In this document: in pieces, positions 62,015 through 64,000 of the stretch | Numbering within the stretch: the first letter of the stretch is position 1 | How the letters are laid out: every line of letters starts with the position of its first letter | Source: an uncultured Eubacteriales bacterium | GTDB lineage: Bacteria; Bacillota; Clostridia; Oscillospirales; CAG-272 | Direction of reading: 5' to 3' | NCBI GenBank assembly: GCA_900549725.1 | Contig: URPL01000006.1 | Span: 1 to 64,000, forward strand | Length of the DNA stretch: 64,000 nt | Translations under genes and position numbers: made by a program | Notes under the pieces: model-generated | The model's database searches: none | What the model saw: only the letters and a program-made list of their open reading frames with translations | What the model was told of the DNA's origin: nothing

Positions 62015-62032
62015 CCGGGAGCGATTCGTCAA
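62004..62032 (-). promoter_or_regulatory. Predicted promoter of the GH65 gene
   Basis: On the minus strand: TTGACG (62032-62027), 17 bases, TATAAT (62009-62004). Confidence 0.85.
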
Positions 62033-62075
62033 GTATTATCTTATGCAAAGTGGGGAAAAAGGCATCCGTAAAGCC

Positions 62076-62104
62076 TTGCAAAAGAGCACACGGTGTGTTA
62101 AAAT
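62076..62104 (+). promoter_or_regulatory. Predicted promoter of the TIGR03960-type radical SAM gene
   Basis: TTGCAA at 62076-62081, 17 bases, TAAAAT at 62099-62104. AAAAAGGAG then precedes the ATG. Confidence 0.78.
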
Positions 62105-62157
62105 GGGATGATACGACAGATTCCATGAGCCGCAGCGCTCAAAAAGGAGAAAAACGG

Positions 62158-64000
62158 ATGAACAGAGAACAGCTGCTGCGCCTGGTGCAAAAGCCGGGCA
62201 GATACACCGGCGGAGAATTCGGGCAGACGCTGAAAGACAAAGAAAAAATGCTTTGCCGCATCGCTTTTTGCTTTCCGGATACCTATGAGATCGGCATGTC
62301 CAATCTCGGCGTACGCATTCTGTACAGCGCACTCAACGCCGTTCCGCAGGTCTTTTGCGAGCGCGCCTATGCGCCGTGGACAGATATGGAGGCGCTCATG
62401 CGGCGCTATCACATTCCGCTCTGGGCGCATGAAAGCGGAGACGCGCTGAATGTATTTGATTTTGTCGCCTTTACGCTGCAATACGAGCTTTGCTATTCCA
62501 ATGTGCTCAATATGCTGGAGCTGGGCGGAATTCCCCTGCTCTCCAAAGACCGCCGGGAGGACGACCCAATTATCCTCGGCGGAGGTCCCTGCGCCTATAA
62601 CCCGGAGCCCGTGGCGGATTTCTTCGATATTTTCTCTATCGGGGAAGGCGAAGAAGCGCTGCCCGAGCTTTCGCGGCTGTATATCTCCATGAAAAAGGAC
62701 GGGAGCTACACAAGGCAGGCGTTTTTGCGCCGCGCCGCGCAGATCGAAGGCTTTTATGTGCCCTCGCTGTACCGTGTGGACTATAAAGAGGACGGCACCA
62801 TTGCCTCCTTTGCGCCGCTGTATGACGATGTTCCGCGCACGGTGCGCAAAAGAGTGATTGCCGATATGGATAAGGCACATTTTCCGCAAGGATATATCAT
62901 GCCCTATATCGAAACGGTGCATGACCGCATCATGCTTGAGGTCGCCAGAGGGTGCCCGCGCGGCTGCCGCTTTTGCCAGGCGGGGATGATTTTCCGGCCC
63001 GTGCGCGAAAAAACACCGCAGGTACTCAATGCGCAGGCATGCGCGCAGTTTGCCCACACGGGCTTTGACGAAATGTCGCTCTCCTCGCTCTCCATCAGCG
63101 ATTATTCCCGCCTGCACGAGCTGACCGACACCCTGCTTTCCTGGACAAACGATGCAAAAATCAGCCTCTCCCTGCCCTCCCTGCGTGCGGACAGCTTTAC
63201 GGACGAGCTGATGCAAAAGGTTTCCTCCGTGCGCACCTCAACCCTCACCTTTGCCCCCGAGGCGGGCACGCAGCGGCTGCGGGATGTGATCAACAAAAAT
63301 GTAACGGAGGAAGAAATCCTTGACGCCTGCCGCATTGCCTTCGCCGGCGGGAAAACGCAGGTCAAGCTTTATTTTATGATCGGCCACCCGACCGAGACCA
63401 AAGAAGACCTTGCCGGAATTGCGGGACTTTGCAAAAATGTCATCTCCGCGTTTTATACCATGCCAAACCGCCCGAAAGGGCGCGGCGTCGGTGCGACGAT
63501 GAGCGTTGCCGCGTTTATTCCAAAGCCCTTTACCGCATTTCAATGGGAAAAGCAGGATCCGCTCTCCCTTACCGAGCAAAAACAGCAATATCTCGGCACC
63601 TGCATCACCGACAGGCGCATTCGCTATAATTATCACGATGCCAAGGTCAGCCGCCTGGAGGCGGCGTTTGCCCGCGGCGACCGCAAGCTTTCCGCCGCAT
63701 TACTCGAGGCGCGGCGGCGCGGCGTTTGCTTTGACAGCTGGACAGAGCATTTTGATTATGAAAACTGGTGCGATATTTTCCGTTCTGTCGGGCTTGATCT
63801 TGACTTTTATACCACACGCGGCTTTGCCGAGGATGAAATTCTGCCGTGGGATATGATTGATATCGGCGTGACAAAAGCATTTTTGCTGCGTGAGCGGCAT
63901 CGCGCCTATGAAGGAAAAACCACGCCGAACTGCATGGAACTGTGCAGCGGGTGCGGCGCGGATTGCATGAAAGGGGAAAAGACATGGTGCAAGGGCAAAC
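62158..64000 (+). CDS. B12-binding-type radical SAM protein (TIGR03960 family), 3' end beyond the window
   Basis: The frame is open from the ATG at 62158 to the last base, at least 614 residues. The N-terminal part (CFPDTYEIGMSNLGVRILYSALN in two pieces; ILGGGPCAYNPEPVADFFD; IGEGEEALPEL) is the B12-binding-like domain, and the radical SAM motif is VARGCPRGCRFCQAG near residue 266. The C-terminal end shows a cysteine cluster (NCMELCSGCGADCM). In relatives a TIGR03936 domain follows, often as a separate gene. The role is unknown; some members act with ribosomal or tRNA modification. AAAAAGGAG precedes the ATG. Confidence 0.93.
   Translation, partial: MNREQLLRLVQKPGRYTGGEFGQTLKDKEKMLCRIAFCFPDTYEIGMSNLGVRILYSALNAVPQVFCERAYAPWTDMEALMRRYHIPLWAHESGDALNVFDFVAFTLQYELCYSNVLNMLELGGIPLLSKDRREDDPIILGGGPCAYNPEPVADFFDIFSIGEGEEALPELSRLYISMKKDGSYTRQAFLRRAAQIEGFYVPSLYRVDYKEDGTIASFAPLYDDVPRTVRKRVIADMDKAHFPQGYIMPYIETVHDRIMLEVARGCPRGCRFCQAGMIFRPVREKTPQVLNAQACAQFAHTGFDEMSLSSLSISDYSRLHELTDTLLSWTNDAKISLSLPSLRADSFTDELMQKVSSVRTSTLTFAPEAGTQRLRDVINKNVTEEEILDACRIAFAGGKTQVKLYFMIGHPTETKEDLAGIAGLCKNVISAFYTMPNRPKGRGVGATMSVAAFIPKPFTAFQWEKQDPLSLTEQKQQYLGTCITDRRIRYNYHDAKVSRLEAAFARGDRKLSAALLEARRRGVCFDSWTEHFDYENWCDIFRSVGLDLDFYTTRGFAEDEILPWDMIDIGVTKAFLLRERHRAYEGKTTPNCMELCSGCGADCMKGEKTWCKGK

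Overview
The window looks like a chromosomal segment of a moderately GC-rich, low-GC-lineage Gram-positive anaerobe, most like class Clostridia (Oscillospirales/Ruminococcaceae type). This is inferred from gene content: type III glutamine synthetase, a T-box upstream of thrS, DUF3048, DUF4358 and DUF4037 proteins, a YpeB-like protein, TIGR03960-type radical SAM, GH65, many lipoproteins with Firmicutes lipoboxes, strong AGGAGG-like ribosome sites and TTGACA-N17-TATAAT promoters. Coding density is very high. I saw no rRNA, tRNA, insertion sequence, prophage or CRISPR array, and the segment reads as core genome rather than an island.

Layout. 1-1.4 kb: ftsZ (+). 1.7-8.5 kb: a complete F-type ATP synthase operon (-) in the order I-a-c-b-delta-alpha-gamma-beta-epsilon, with a sodium-type two-carboxylate c subunit and an epsilon subunit reduced to its beta-sandwich. 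8.6-14.2 kb: a TetR regulator with a DUF308 protein, an MMPL/RND exporter and a YhgE-like surface protein (-). 14.3-20.9 kb: rhaD, a secreted-type amidase-domain protein, a DUF3048 lipoprotein, a YpeB-like protein, a TPR/DUF4037 pair and a CPBP protease. 20.9-24.2 kb: a DUF4015-like glycosidase and the pgk-tpiA glycolytic pair.

24.2-39 kb: a long run of closely packed minus-strand genes starting at ftsK and continuing through tmk, a DJ-1 protein, 5-formyl-THF cyclo-ligase, a second CPBP protein, mltG, lspA, an RluD-type pseudouridine synthase, a HAD phosphatase, an Lrp regulator, an aminotransferase, a DUF362 ferredoxin, ispE and a U32 peptidase. These are mostly cell-envelope, lipoprotein-maturation and housekeeping functions.

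39-47 kb: a split TSUP transporter, a radical SAM protein, a MinD-like ATPase next to a degenerate methylglyoxal-synthase homologue (remnant of the clostridial min/rodA/mgsA neighbourhood), mtnA plus an aminotransferase (methionine salvage), and thrS under T-box control. 47-64 kb: a DUF896 protein, a processive-type glycosyltransferase, thiN, two lipoproteins (one broken by a homopolymer frameshift) downstream of glnN, a nucleotidyltransferase fused to a mutase-like domain lacking its catalytic serine motif, typA, a lipid kinase, a sugar isomerase, a GH65 phosphorylase and a radical SAM gene cut by the window end.

No wholly new multigene system was evident. The strongest oddities are residue-level and architectural: the sodium-type c-ring with short epsilon, the active-site-degenerate MgsA next to MinD, the TGS-less ThrRS, the A8 frameshift in an SGNH lipoprotein, five perfect 10-bp repeats before mtnA, and perfect dyads placed inside the glnN and GH65 promoters. 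All promoter, terminator and start-site calls come from reading the bases; no searches were run.
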